Origin: UBA1926 sp036732005
GTDB lineage: Bacteria; Planctomycetota; Phycisphaerae; Phycisphaerales; UBA1924
DNA: 64,000 nucleotides
Assembly (NCBI GenBank): GCA_036732005.1
Contig: DAINDF010000001.1
Span: 496,001-560,000, forward strand
Reading direction: 5' to 3'
Of this stretch, positions 18,111 to 25,431 are shown in pieces. Below the pieces are notes generated by a model, which saw only the letters and a program-made list of their open reading frames with translations, was not told the DNA's origin and searched no databases. Positions within the stretch are counted from its first letter, which is position 1; every line of letters starts with the position of its first letter. The position numbers and the translations under genes are program-made.

Positions 18111-19376
18111 TCAGGCGAGCCCCGAGACGAACTTCGCGAAACGGTCCATGCCGGCGTTGATCTGCGCCTCGGAGCAGGCGAAGGAAATGCGGACATGCTC
18201 GGGCCCGCACCCGCCGAAGTCCTCCCCGGGGACAAACGCGAGGCGGGCCTCGTCCAGCAGCGCCTCGCAGAGGTCCATCGCGCACCCGAGGATCCGCCCG
18301 CCGGGCGTGGTCTGCCCGAACAGATCGGAGATATCGGGGAAGGCGTAGAACGCGCCCGTGGGCGTCGGGCAGCGCACGCCCGGGATCTCGTCGAGCCGCC
18401 GCTTGATCAGGTCGGCACGCGAGGCAAAGGCGAGCCGCATCTTCTCGACCTCCTCGGCGACCGCGGGGCTGGTCAGGGCGCAGCGGATGGCGGGGTAGCA
18501 AAAACTGGTGATGTTCGTGGTCATCTGCCCCTGGAGCGTGCCGAGGGCCGAGATCAGCTTCTTGCCGAATTTCCCGGGCATCGCGGCGTACCCGATGCGC
18601 CAGCCGGTCATCGCGAACGCCTTGCTGAGCCCGTTGAGCGTGAGGGTGCGGTCCGCCACCGCGTCGATTGATCCGATCGAGAAGTGATCGATCCCCCCAA
18701 AGACGATCTTCTCGTACATCTCGTCGGTCAGGATCACCAGGCCCGGGGCGACCGAGTCCGCCTTCTCGGCGACCACCGCGGCGATCGCGCGAAGATCCTC
18801 CTCGGTGTACATCGTCCCGCAGGGGTTGCTCGGTGAGTTCAGGATGAGCACCCTGCTCCGCGGCGTGATCGCCCCGGCGAACTGCTCGGGGCTCATCCGG
18901 AAATCGTCCTCGACCGTGGTCGGGATCTCGACCACCTTCCCCCCCGCCATCTCGGCGATGGGGCGGTAGGAGACCCACGCGGGCACCGGGAGCAGGACCT
19001 CCCACGGGGCCTCGCCCGGGCCGGGCTGGTCGAGCAGGCAGTGCAGCGCCGAGAACAGGACATGCTTGCCCCCCGCGCCGATCGCGATGTGCTCCCCGGT
19101 CAGACCCGGGATCCCGTTCTCCTCCGTCAGCTTCTTCGCGACCGCCTGCCGGGTCGCCATGTCGCCCAGCGTCGGCATGTACTTGGTCTGCCCCGCGTTC
19201 AGGGCGTCGATCGCCGCCTGCTTGATCGGCGCGGGGGTGTCAAAGTCCGGCTCCCCGGCCGCAAAGGCCAGGACATCGATCCCCTCGCTCTGCATCTGTT
19301 TGGCACGGTTCGTGAACGCGACCGTGACGGAGGGCTTGAGGGTGGCCACGCGGCGGGAGATCGAGAGTGAGGACAT
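18111..19376 (-). CDS. PLP-dependent class I aminotransferase (aspartate aminotransferase-like)
   Basis: This is a 421-residue fold-type I aminotransferase. FAAGEPDFDTP, NSPSNPCGTMYTEEDL, ILTDEMYEKIVF and NGLSKAFAMTGWRIGYAA (Schiff-base Lys in SKAFA) are classic for subgroup I-gamma aspartate/prephenate aminotransferases. The likely reaction is transamination between aspartate and 2-oxoglutarate; substrate range cannot be read from sequence. The gene diverges from rpsO across a 237-base spacer. Confidence 0.9.
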   Translation of the reverse strand: MSSLSISRRVATLKPSVTVAFTNRAKQMQSEGIDVLAFAAGEPDFDTPAPIKQAAIDALNAGQTKYMPTLGDMATRQAVAKKLTEENGIPGLTGEHIAIGAGGKHVLFSALHCLLDQPGPGEAPWEVLLPVPAWVSYRPIAEMAGGKVVEIPTTVEDDFRMSPEQFAGAITPRSRVLILNSPSNPCGTMYTEEDLRAIAAVVAEKADSVAPGLVILTDEMYEKIVFGGIDHFSIGSIDAVADRTLTLNGLSKAFAMTGWRIGYAAMPGKFGKKLISALGTLQGQMTTNITSFCYPAIRCALTSPAVAEEVEKMRLAFASRADLIKRRLDEIPGVRCPTPTGAFYAFPDISDLFGQTTPGGRILGCAMDLCEALLDEARLAFVPGEDFGGCGPEHVRISFACSEAQINAGMDRFAKFVSGLA

Positions 19377-19474
19377 GCCCGGATGCTATCGGAGATCGGG
19401 CCCCGGCACCCGAGCGCCACCCGGGCAATCCCGGCCGGTCCCGGTGTGCCGGACGGGCCCCGGACAGATCGCCG

Positions 19475-19504
19475 TTGTCTCCGAACCCCGGGCACGCCTA
19501 TATT
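19475..19504 (+). promoter_or_regulatory. Candidate vegetative promoter for rpsO
   Basis: TTGTCT (19475-19480) and TATATT (19499-19504) are 18 bases apart, in a locally AT-richer patch about 110 bases before rpsO. The -35 match is partial, so this is tentative. Confidence 0.45.
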
Positions 19505-19613
19505 TTGCAGCCTCGGGGTCCGGCCTGCCCGGCGGGACCGGCCCCGGGATCGACGGCGCCCGGGCTGCTCCCGTGTCGGGGGCAGCGGCGACCGAGACAG
19601 ACCAGGAGATTCC

Positions 19614-19883
19614 ATGCCGCTCGCCCCCGAGATCAAGCAGTCCGTGATCGCCCAGCACGCCCGCGACGGGAAGGACACCGGCTCGCCCGAGGTCCAGATC
19701 GCGCTGCTGACCGCCCGCATCCAGCAGGTCGCCGCGCACCTCCGCGAGAACAAGCAGGACCAGCACAACCGCCGCGGGCTGGTGCTCATGGTCGGCAAGC
19801 GCAACCGCCTCCTCCGCTATCTCAAGCGGACGAACGAAGAGGCCTACCGCAAGACGATCCAGACCCTCGGCCTCCGCAAGTAA
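19614..19883 (+). CDS. rpsO: 30S ribosomal protein S15
   Basis: This is an 89-residue protein, the standard length. DTGSPEVQIALLTARIQQVAAHLRENKQD, RRGLVLMVGKRNRLLRYLK and IQTLGLRK are diagnostic. S15 binds 16S rRNA early in 30S assembly. The start MPLAPEIK is preceded by CAGGAGAT, a good ribosome-binding site. It is followed by a strong terminator and then pnp, the conserved rpsO-pnp order. Confidence 0.97.
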   Translation: MPLAPEIKQSVIAQHARDGKDTGSPEVQIALLTARIQQVAAHLRENKQDQHNRRGLVLMVGKRNRLLRYLKRTNEEAYRKTIQTLGLRK

Positions 19884-19889
19884 CCCCGA

Positions 19890-19920
19890 CCCGCGTCCGG
19901 GAGGCCGGACGCGGGTTTTT
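19890..19920 (+). terminator. Intrinsic terminator after rpsO
   Basis: An 11-bp GC-rich stem (CCCGCGTCCGG / CCGGACGCGGG) with a 4-base loop is followed by TTTTT. Some read-through into pnp is possible. Confidence 0.92.
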
Positions 19921-20129
19921 CGTTTGTTTGTGTGTCGGCCCGCGGCGATGGAGCGGCAGTCGGCGCAGCGTCGTCCGGGGACGGCGCCACGCCTTCTGCC
20001 ATTCCGGTTCCAAGCGGGCCGATGGAACAAGATCCGCGCCAGGGGTCTCACCCCCGGACGCGACAAGGGCCCCGGGCCGAGCGCCCGGGGACCGCAGGCC
20101 GCCGAGGCGCGGCCGGAAAGGCAGAACTC

Positions 20130-22298
20130 ATGGAATTCACCAGTCCGATCGTGGTCGAGCGGGAAATCGGGGGGCGCGTGCTCCGTCTCGAGACCGGCAA
20201 GGTCGCCAAGCTCGCGGGCGCGGCGGTTCTCGCGACCTACGGCGGGACGACCGTGCTCGCGACCGTGGTGCGGGCCGACCCGCGCCCGGGGCTCGATTTC
20301 TTCCCGCTCGCGGTCGATTACCGCGAGAAGACCAGCGCCGCGGGCAAGTTCCCGGGCGGGTTCCGCAAGCGTGAGGGCGCTCCCAACGAGAAGGAGATCC
20401 TCACCATGCGGATGATCGACCGGCCCATCCGCCCGCTCTTCCCCGACGGGTTCATCGACGAGGTCCAGGTCCAGTGCTGGGTCATGAGCCACGACGGGGA
20501 GAACGACAGCGATGTCCTCGCGGGCACCGCGGCCTCGGCGGCGCTGGCCATCAGCGACTGCCCGTTCGAGGGCCCGATCGCCACGGTGCGCGTCGGCCGT
20601 GTCTTCAACGACGATGACACCATCACCCACATCATCAACCCGACGGTCAGCCAACTCGAATATTCCGATGTCGACCTGGTGCTCTCGGGCCACCGCGACG
20701 GCATGAACATGATCGAGGTCGGCGCCGCCGAGATCCCCGATGAAGAGCTCATCGAGTGCATCCGCTTCGGCGAGACGCAGATCGCCCTGACGCTCGACGC
20801 CATCGAGGAACTGGCCAAGAAGGCCGGCGTCGAGAAGCGCCTCGGCAACCTCAACCTCGTGCCCGAGGCGATCATGGCCAAGTGCAAGGAGGTCTGCGGC
20901 GCCGCGATGACCGAGGCACGCCAGATCCCGGGCAAGACCGAGCGGAACACCCGCGTCGACGAGATCAAGAAGGCCTTCCTCGACGAGCACTTCCCCCTCA
21001 GGGAGGGCGGCACCGTCGCCGAGGCCAAGGAGGCCGAGAAGGCCCGCGGCTTCGCCAAGGAGGCCTTCCGCACCCTTGAGAAGAAGACCACCCGCCGGCT
21101 CATCGTCGAGAAGGGCATCCGGGCCGACGGGCGCAAGTTCACAGAGATTCGCCCGCTCGAGATGAGCGTCGGCGTCTTCCAGCGCACGCACGGGTCCGCG
21201 TTCTTCCAGCGCGGCGAGACGCAGAGCCTCGTCTCCTGCACGCTGGGCACCGGTAAGGACGAGCAGATCGTCGACGGCCTGCTGCCCGAGTACTCCAAGA
21301 AGTTCACCCTGCACTACAACTTCCCCCCGTTCTGCACGGGCGAGGCGAAGCGGATCATGGGCCCGGGCCGCCGCGAGATCGGCCACGGCGCCCTCGCCGA
21401 GCGCAGCCTCCTGGGCATCCTCCCCAGCCCGCAGGACTTCCCCTACACCATCCGCATCGTGAGCGACATCACCGAATCGAACGGGTCGTCGTCCATGGCC
21501 TCGGTCTGCGGCGGGTGCCTCGCCCTCATGGACGCCGGCGTGCCGATCGTCAACACCTGCGCCGGCATCTCCGTCGGGCGGTTCACCGACGACAACGACC
21601 AGAACGAAGTCTTCGTCACCGACATCATCGGCGAGGAGGACTTCTTCGGGGACATGGACTTCAAGGTCTCCGGCACGCGTGACGGGATCACCGGCGTCCA
21701 GCTCGACCTCAAGGCCCGCGGCCTGAGCGTGGGCCAGATGGTCAGGATCTTCGAGCAGGCCCGCGTCGGCCGGCTCCAGATCATCGAAGAGATGGAGGCG
21801 TGCATCCCCACCCCGCGCGAGGACATCTCCGTCTACGCCCCGCGCCTGCTCACCCTCCACATCTCCCCGGACAAGATCGGCAAGCTCATCGGGCCCGGCG
21901 GCAAGACCATCCGCGCCCTGCAGGACAAGTACGGCGTCGAGATCGATGTCGAGGACGACGGCACCGTCATGGTGTCGAGCCCCGACGGCAAGAAGATCAA
22001 GGCCGCCGAGGCCGAGATCTCCGCGATCTGCGAGGAGATCAAGCCCGGCACGGTTTATTCGGGCAAGGTCGTCAGCGTGAAGGACTTCGGCGCCTTCATC
22101 GAGATCGCGCCGGGAACCGACGGGATGTGCCACATCTCCGAGCTCGCCGACGGGTATGTCGAGAAGGTCAGCGATGTCGTGAAGATCGGCGACCAGGTCA
22201 AGGTCAAGGTCATCCTCGTCGACGACCAGGGCCGCATCAAGCTCAGCCGCAAACAGGCGATGGCCGACGAGGCCACCACCGAGACCGTCGGCGCCTGA
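20130..22298 (+). CDS. pnp: Polyribonucleotide nucleotidyltransferase (PNPase)
   Basis: This is a 722-residue protein. Two RNase PH domains are present (first: FFPLAVDYREKTSAAGKFPGGF and MRMIDRPIRPLFPDGF; second: ETQSLVSCTLGTGKDEQ and SNGSSSMASVCGG), joined by an all-helical linker. A KH domain (IGKLIGPGGKTIRALQ) and an S1 domain (VVSVKDFGAFIEIAPGTDGMCHISEL) complete the enzyme. PNPase degrades RNA phosphorolytically from the 3' end. The start MEFTSP follows GGAAAGGC; a 66-codon upstream extension has no family similarity. Confidence 0.97.
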   Translation: MEFTSPIVVEREIGGRVLRLETGKVAKLAGAAVLATYGGTTVLATVVRADPRPGLDFFPLAVDYREKTSAAGKFPGGFRKREGAPNEKEILTMRMIDRPIRPLFPDGFIDEVQVQCWVMSHDGENDSDVLAGTAASAALAISDCPFEGPIATVRVGRVFNDDDTITHIINPTVSQLEYSDVDLVLSGHRDGMNMIEVGAAEIPDEELIECIRFGETQIALTLDAIEELAKKAGVEKRLGNLNLVPEAIMAKCKEVCGAAMTEARQIPGKTERNTRVDEIKKAFLDEHFPLREGGTVAEAKEAEKARGFAKEAFRTLEKKTTRRLIVEKGIRADGRKFTEIRPLEMSVGVFQRTHGSAFFQRGETQSLVSCTLGTGKDEQIVDGLLPEYSKKFTLHYNFPPFCTGEAKRIMGPGRREIGHGALAERSLLGILPSPQDFPYTIRIVSDITESNGSSSMASVCGGCLALMDAGVPIVNTCAGISVGRFTDDNDQNEVFVTDIIGEEDFFGDMDFKVSGTRDGITGVQLDLKARGLSVGQMVRIFEQARVGRLQIIEEMEACIPTPREDISVYAPRLLTLHISPDKIGKLIGPGGKTIRALQDKYGVEIDVEDDGTVMVSSPDGKKIKAAEAEISAICEEIKPGTVYSGKVVSVKDFGAFIEIAPGTDGMCHISELADGYVEKVSDVVKIGDQVKVKVILVDDQGRIKLSRKQAMADEATTETVGA

Positions 22299-22326
22299 GG
22301 CCGGGGGGTCCAAGTCATTCTCCGCC

Positions 22327-22358
22327 GCCCTCCCCCATTCGGTGGGGGAGGGCTTCTT
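22327..22358 (+). terminator. Intrinsic terminator after pnp
   Basis: An 11-bp stem (GCCCTCCCCCA / TGGGGGAGGGC) with the loop TTCGG is followed by TTCTTT. It ends the pnp transcript. Confidence 0.88.
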
Positions 22359-22371
22359 TGTCATTGCCTGA

Positions 22372-22405
22372 TTGACAGGATGACAACGATTTTTGTATAT
22401 TGTCA
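22372..22405 (+). promoter_or_regulatory. Promoter of cold-shock gene with overlapping inverted repeat
   Basis: TTGACA (22372-22377) and TATATT (22396-22401), spaced by 18 bases, make a near-consensus sigma-70 promoter. An inverted repeat TGACAA (22381-22386) / TTGTCA (22400-22405) spans the spacer and -10 box and could be an operator. Transcription would start about 230 bases before the csp start codon. Confidence 0.75.
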
Positions 22406-22640
22406 CGCGAAGGGCCGCGTGGGGGTGTCCTCGTGGCCAACGCGTCGAGTGGGGAGTCTCGTGAAATCAGGGGATTCCGGAGTGACGACCGCGATCGCGG
22501 GCCGAGTGGGCCGGCGTGATCGGTGCCGGGATTCAGCCGCGCACGCGGAGCGTCGCTCCGCCAGCCGGGGTGCCGCGTGTCGGGCGGGACCCGGGTCTAG
22601 TCCCCAATAGCGCACGCCATTCACGCCTCGGGGGGCTGTC
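22406..22640 (+). other. Long untranslated leader of the cold-shock gene
   Basis: No convincing gene lies between the promoter and the csp start; the open frames here read as shadows. Cold-shock mRNAs in other bacteria often carry long leaders that fold as temperature sensors. That this leader does so is inference. It contains several GC-rich complementary segments but no motif I can name. Confidence 0.5.
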
Positions 22641-22928
22641 ATGCCAGGCGAAGGTGCCGATCGGCTCGAGAAGATCGAAGGACAGGTCAAGTGGTTCGAC
22701 CCCCGCAAGGGGTTCGGCTTCATCGTCGGGCCGCAGGGCCAGGACATCTTCGTCCACTTCAGCGTCATCGAGGGCGACGGGTTCCGGGTCCTGAAGGACG
22801 GCTCCGCCGTGGAGTACGACGCCGAGCACTCCGACAAGGGCTGGCGGGCCACGCGGGTCATCCGCCGGCAGGAGGCGGAGGTCGATGTGCTCGCCAAGCG
22901 GCAATACGCCCGCACGCCCCGCCGCTGA
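22641..22928 (+). CDS. Cold-shock-domain protein
   Basis: This is a 95-residue protein. The single cold-shock domain has GQVKWFDPRKGFGFIVGP (RNP1, KGFGFI) and DIFVHFSVI (RNP2), ending near residue 78 (GWRATRVIRRQ). It binds single-stranded nucleic acid. Short extensions flank it: an acidic N-terminal 10 residues and a basic C-terminal tail (KRQYARTPRR). Confidence 0.93.
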   Translation: MPGEGADRLEKIEGQVKWFDPRKGFGFIVGPQGQDIFVHFSVIEGDGFRVLKDGSAVEYDAEHSDKGWRATRVIRRQEAEVDVLAKRQYARTPRR

Positions 22929-22981
22929 TCGCCCGGCCTGCTCGTCCACACCGTTGCTCGCCGCGGTAATCTTCTCATCCC

Positions 22982-23824
22982 GTGCAGCTGTTCATTCTGG
23001 GAATCCTGATCGGGGCCGGCCTCTGCGCCGCGGCGTCCGTCGTGGTCGCCCGGGGCAGGGCCCGCGCCCGGCTTGACGCGGAGCGGTCGGCCGCCGCCCG
23101 CCGCATGGCCGAGGTCGCCGCGATGACCGCGGGGCTCGCCCACGAGATCAAGAACCCGCTCTCCACGATCGGCATGAACGCCCAGCTGCTCGACGAGTCG
23201 ATCGCCGAACTGCCCATCGACCCCGCCGAGAGCGCCCGCGTCCGGCGGCGCATCGGCACGCTCACCCGAGAGACCGAACGCCTCCGCGGCATCCTGACCG
23301 ACTTCCTCGAGTTCGCGGGCGAGATGCGCCTCGCGCCCGCCGAGGCCGACCTTGTCGAGATCGTCACCGAGCTCGCCGATTTCTTCCTGCCGCAGGCGGA
23401 GAAGGAACGGATCCGCCTCCGCGTCGAGGCGCCGCCCGCCCCGGTGCGGGCCACAGTCGATACCCCCCACCTCAAGCAGGCGCTGCTGAACCTCATGCTC
23501 AACGCGACGCAGGCGATGTCCTCGGACGCGGGCGTCGAGGGCAAGCCGCGCGAGATCATTCTCCGCGTCTCCACCGAGCGGACCCGCGAAGGGGCGAGCC
23601 CGGTTCTTCATGTCATCGATACAGGTCCGGGAATCGCCGCCGAGCAGCGTGAGCGGATCTTCGAGCCCTATTTCACCACCAAACGCGGAGGCTCGGGGCT
23701 CGGCCTCTCCACCACCCGGCGCATCGTCGAGGCCCACGGCGGGACGCTCGGGCTCGTCAGCGAGCCCGGCCGCGGCTCGGATTTCTCGATCACGCTCCCC
23801 GCTCCACCCGGCACGGCGGGGTGA
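22982..23824 (+). CDS. Histidine kinase with short membrane anchor
   Basis: This 280-residue protein starts with GTG. An N-terminal helix (LFILGILIGAGLCAAASVVVA) anchors it, and there is no obvious sensor domain. The dimerisation domain carries the phospho-acceptor His54 in AGLAHEIKNPLST. The ATPase domain has an N box (LNLMLNATQAM), G1 (VIDTGPGI), F box (FEPYFTTK) and G2 (GGSGLGLSTTRRIVEAHGG). It is of the NtrB/HPK4-like class. No response regulator lies beside it, so its partner is unknown. A sigma-54 promoter lies 9 kb away and NtrC-type regulators pair with such kinases, but any link is speculative. Confidence 0.9.
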   Translation: MQLFILGILIGAGLCAAASVVVARGRARARLDAERSAAARRMAEVAAMTAGLAHEIKNPLSTIGMNAQLLDESIAELPIDPAESARVRRRIGTLTRETERLRGILTDFLEFAGEMRLAPAEADLVEIVTELADFFLPQAEKERIRLRVEAPPAPVRATVDTPHLKQALLNLMLNATQAMSSDAGVEGKPREIILRVSTERTREGASPVLHVIDTGPGIAAEQRERIFEPYFTTKRGGSGLGLSTTRRIVEAHGGTLGLVSEPGRGSDFSITLPAPPGTAG

Positions 23825-23827
23825 GCC

Positions 23828-24550
23828 TCAGACCCGCTTGTGCAACTCGCCGCCGAACTCCTCCAGCCGGCCGCTCCGCGTCAGGATCGTGTCGATCAAC
23901 TCGCGGTACTCGCCCGGGCAGTCCTCCGGGGCCCGGCCCGCGAGTTCGGCGTACTTCTCGTCGGTCAACCCGATGAACCGACGCATCCCGTAGTCATAGA
24001 CCAGGTCGTCGGCGTCGCGGCTCAGGTCCAGCCGCAGCTCGTTGATGATCTTCGTGCCCAGGCCGATCCACTCGTCGAAGGTCTCCTTCGAGATGTTCTC
24101 CTGGATCCACGCCCCCACCGCCCCGCGGAACGGGGCCCGCGGCATCCGCGTCCCGGGGCGGCCCGTCCGGGCGCAGACGAAGCCGTCCCCCGGCGCCGTG
24201 GCGGCGGGCGACGCCGGTTCAGCCGGAACAGCCGCCCCGATCTTCTTCATGAGTTCGAAGATGCCCTTCTTCGGCATCAGATCACCCTGCTCGCTCGCGA
24301 CCCGGTAGCCCCGCTCCAGCACCGCGACGGCCCGCTCCGTCTCCCCGGCCTCGATGAGCGAGGACGCCGCGAGTTGGTACGCCTTGCTGAATTCCGGGGT
24401 GATCTCGGTGCACTTCAGGTAGGCCGCCGCCGCCTCGGCGTGCCGCCCCGCCTGGGCCAGCGCGCCGCCCAGCGAAAAATGGGCCATGTCGTTGCCCGGG
24501 TCCTGCTGGCAGAGTTGCCTGAACTGCTCGATCCGTTCGCTCGCGTCCAC
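23828..24550 (-). CDS. TPR protein fused to YggX-like Fe(2+)-trafficking domain
   Basis: This 240-residue protein starts with GTG, preceded by AAGGGAGA. Residues 1-100 hold about two to three TPR units (MAHFSLGGALAQAGRHAEAAAAYLKC). Residues 123-195 match the YggX/Fe(2+)-trafficking family: FVCARTG near the start with the conserved Cys126, then ENISKETFDEWIGLGTKIINE, and a YDYGMRRFIGL end. YggX protects Fe-S clusters against oxidative damage in enterobacteria. About 45 further residues follow. Normal YggX proteins are about 90 residues and free-standing, so the fusion is unusual. It is the last gene of the minus-strand cassette. Confidence 0.82.
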   Translation of the reverse strand: MDASERIEQFRQLCQQDPGNDMAHFSLGGALAQAGRHAEAAAAYLKCTEITPEFSKAYQLAASSLIEAGETERAVAVLERGYRVASEQGDLMPKKGIFELMKKIGAAVPAEPASPAATAPGDGFVCARTGRPGTRMPRAPFRGAVGAWIQENISKETFDEWIGLGTKIINELRLDLSRDADDLVYDYGMRRFIGLTDEKYAELAGRAPEDCPGEYRELIDTILTRSGRLEEFGGELHKRV

Positions 24551-24615
24551 GGTGCGGTCTCCCTTCGCGTGCCCAACCCTAGACCCGTTCCTGCGTGCCC
24601 GCCCGCGTGCGACGG

Positions 24616-24834
24616 TCAGAAGAGCGGGTAGAGGAACGGCGCGAGGGCCGAGGATCCGAGCACCGCCAGCACCCCGATCACCAGCAGCACGACGATGATC
24701 GGGGCGAGCCACCACTTCTTGTTGTGGAGGATCAACTCCAGCAACTCGCGGGCGAGCCCGACATTGCGGTCGTCCTCGCCCGCGCGATCCTCGGTCGGGG
24801 GGCGGTCCGCGTGATCCTGGGGTTTGGTCGTCAT
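24616..24834 (-). CDS. DUF5989-like small membrane protein
   Basis: This is a 72-residue protein. A polar N-terminus is followed by ARELLELILHNKKWWLAPIIVVLLVIGVLAVLGSSALAPFLYPLF, with the KKWWL.P entry to one helix and the SALAPF(I/L)Y end that mark DUF5989 proteins. These often sit next to SxtJ-like and carbamoyltransferase genes, as here. The function is unknown. Confidence 0.85.
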   Translation of the reverse strand: MTTKPQDHADRPPTEDRAGEDDRNVGLARELLELILHNKKWWLAPIIVVLLVIGVLAVLGSSALAPFLYPLF

Positions 24835-24866
24835 CGCTGCTCCCGCGGTGGCGGCTCGACCGCCCG

Positions 24867-25412
24867 CTAGAACTGACGATAGTGCCGCCGGCGGTCCTCC
24901 GTCGCCTCGCGGGCCTCCCAATAGGTCGGGCCGGCATGGAAGCCCCGCTGCATCGGGTCCCGCCCCGCCAGCCGCATGCACACCCCGATCGGCGTAATCA
25001 CCAGGAAATACACGACCCCCAGCAAGGCCGCGGACACCGACCACCCGATCGGCGAAGCCGCATCCGTCCAGAACACCTTGACGCCCCGCGCCAAACCTGG
25101 AGACGCCACCATCGCCGCACCGCCGAGCACGCCGACACCGGCCGCCACCGAGCTCGACGCCCCCGGCGACACCGCCGCGAGACCCCAGAGCCCGACCAAC
25201 CCGAGCGGGAACAGCACGAACCGGGCCTGCGTCCGCCGCGGGACTTCACCGTTGAACACCAGCGAGATGCTCCCGGCGAGAGCCGTGAAGATCGCCGCGC
25301 CGACAAGGCCGCCCGGCTTCCACCACGCCAGCAGGGCGAGCAGCACGAAGAACAGCGCCCACAGCCCCGCGAAGACGCGTTCGTTCGGCATGGACCGGTC
25401 CTGGGCCTTCAT
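24867..25412 (-). CDS. SxtJ-like membrane protein
   Basis: This is a 181-residue protein with about four to five hydrophobic helices (VFAGLWALFFVLLALLAWW first). Its C-terminal segment (FLVITPIGVCMRLAGRDPM..., then TYWEAREA) matches the SxtJ family named from saxitoxin clusters. It lies 19 bases after the carbamoyltransferase and 32 before the DUF5989-like gene. A start at 25391 (MPNER) is also possible. The role is unknown; the constant pairing with a carbamoyltransferase suggests a membrane partner in carbamoylation. Confidence 0.8.
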   Translation of the reverse strand: MKAQDRSMPNERVFAGLWALFFVLLALLAWWKPGGLVGAAIFTALAGSISLVFNGEVPRRTQARFVLFPLGLVGLWGLAAVSPGASSSVAAGVGVLGGAAMVASPGLARGVKVFWTDAASPIGWSVSAALLGVVYFLVITPIGVCMRLAGRDPMQRGFHAGPTYWEAREATEDRRRHYRQF

Positions 25413-25431
25413 CGCGAGCGTGCTCCCCGAG

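Noticed and set aside
19386..22406. A 1006-residue open frame antisense to rpsO and pnp
   Set aside because: It mirrors the codon structure of pnp in a high-GC genome, has low-complexity Asp/Leu/Gly composition and no family signature; rpsO and pnp on the plus strand are certain.
22380..22610. Small open frame within the csp leader
   Set aside because: It begins inside the promoter at 22380 and has no family features or ribosome-binding site.
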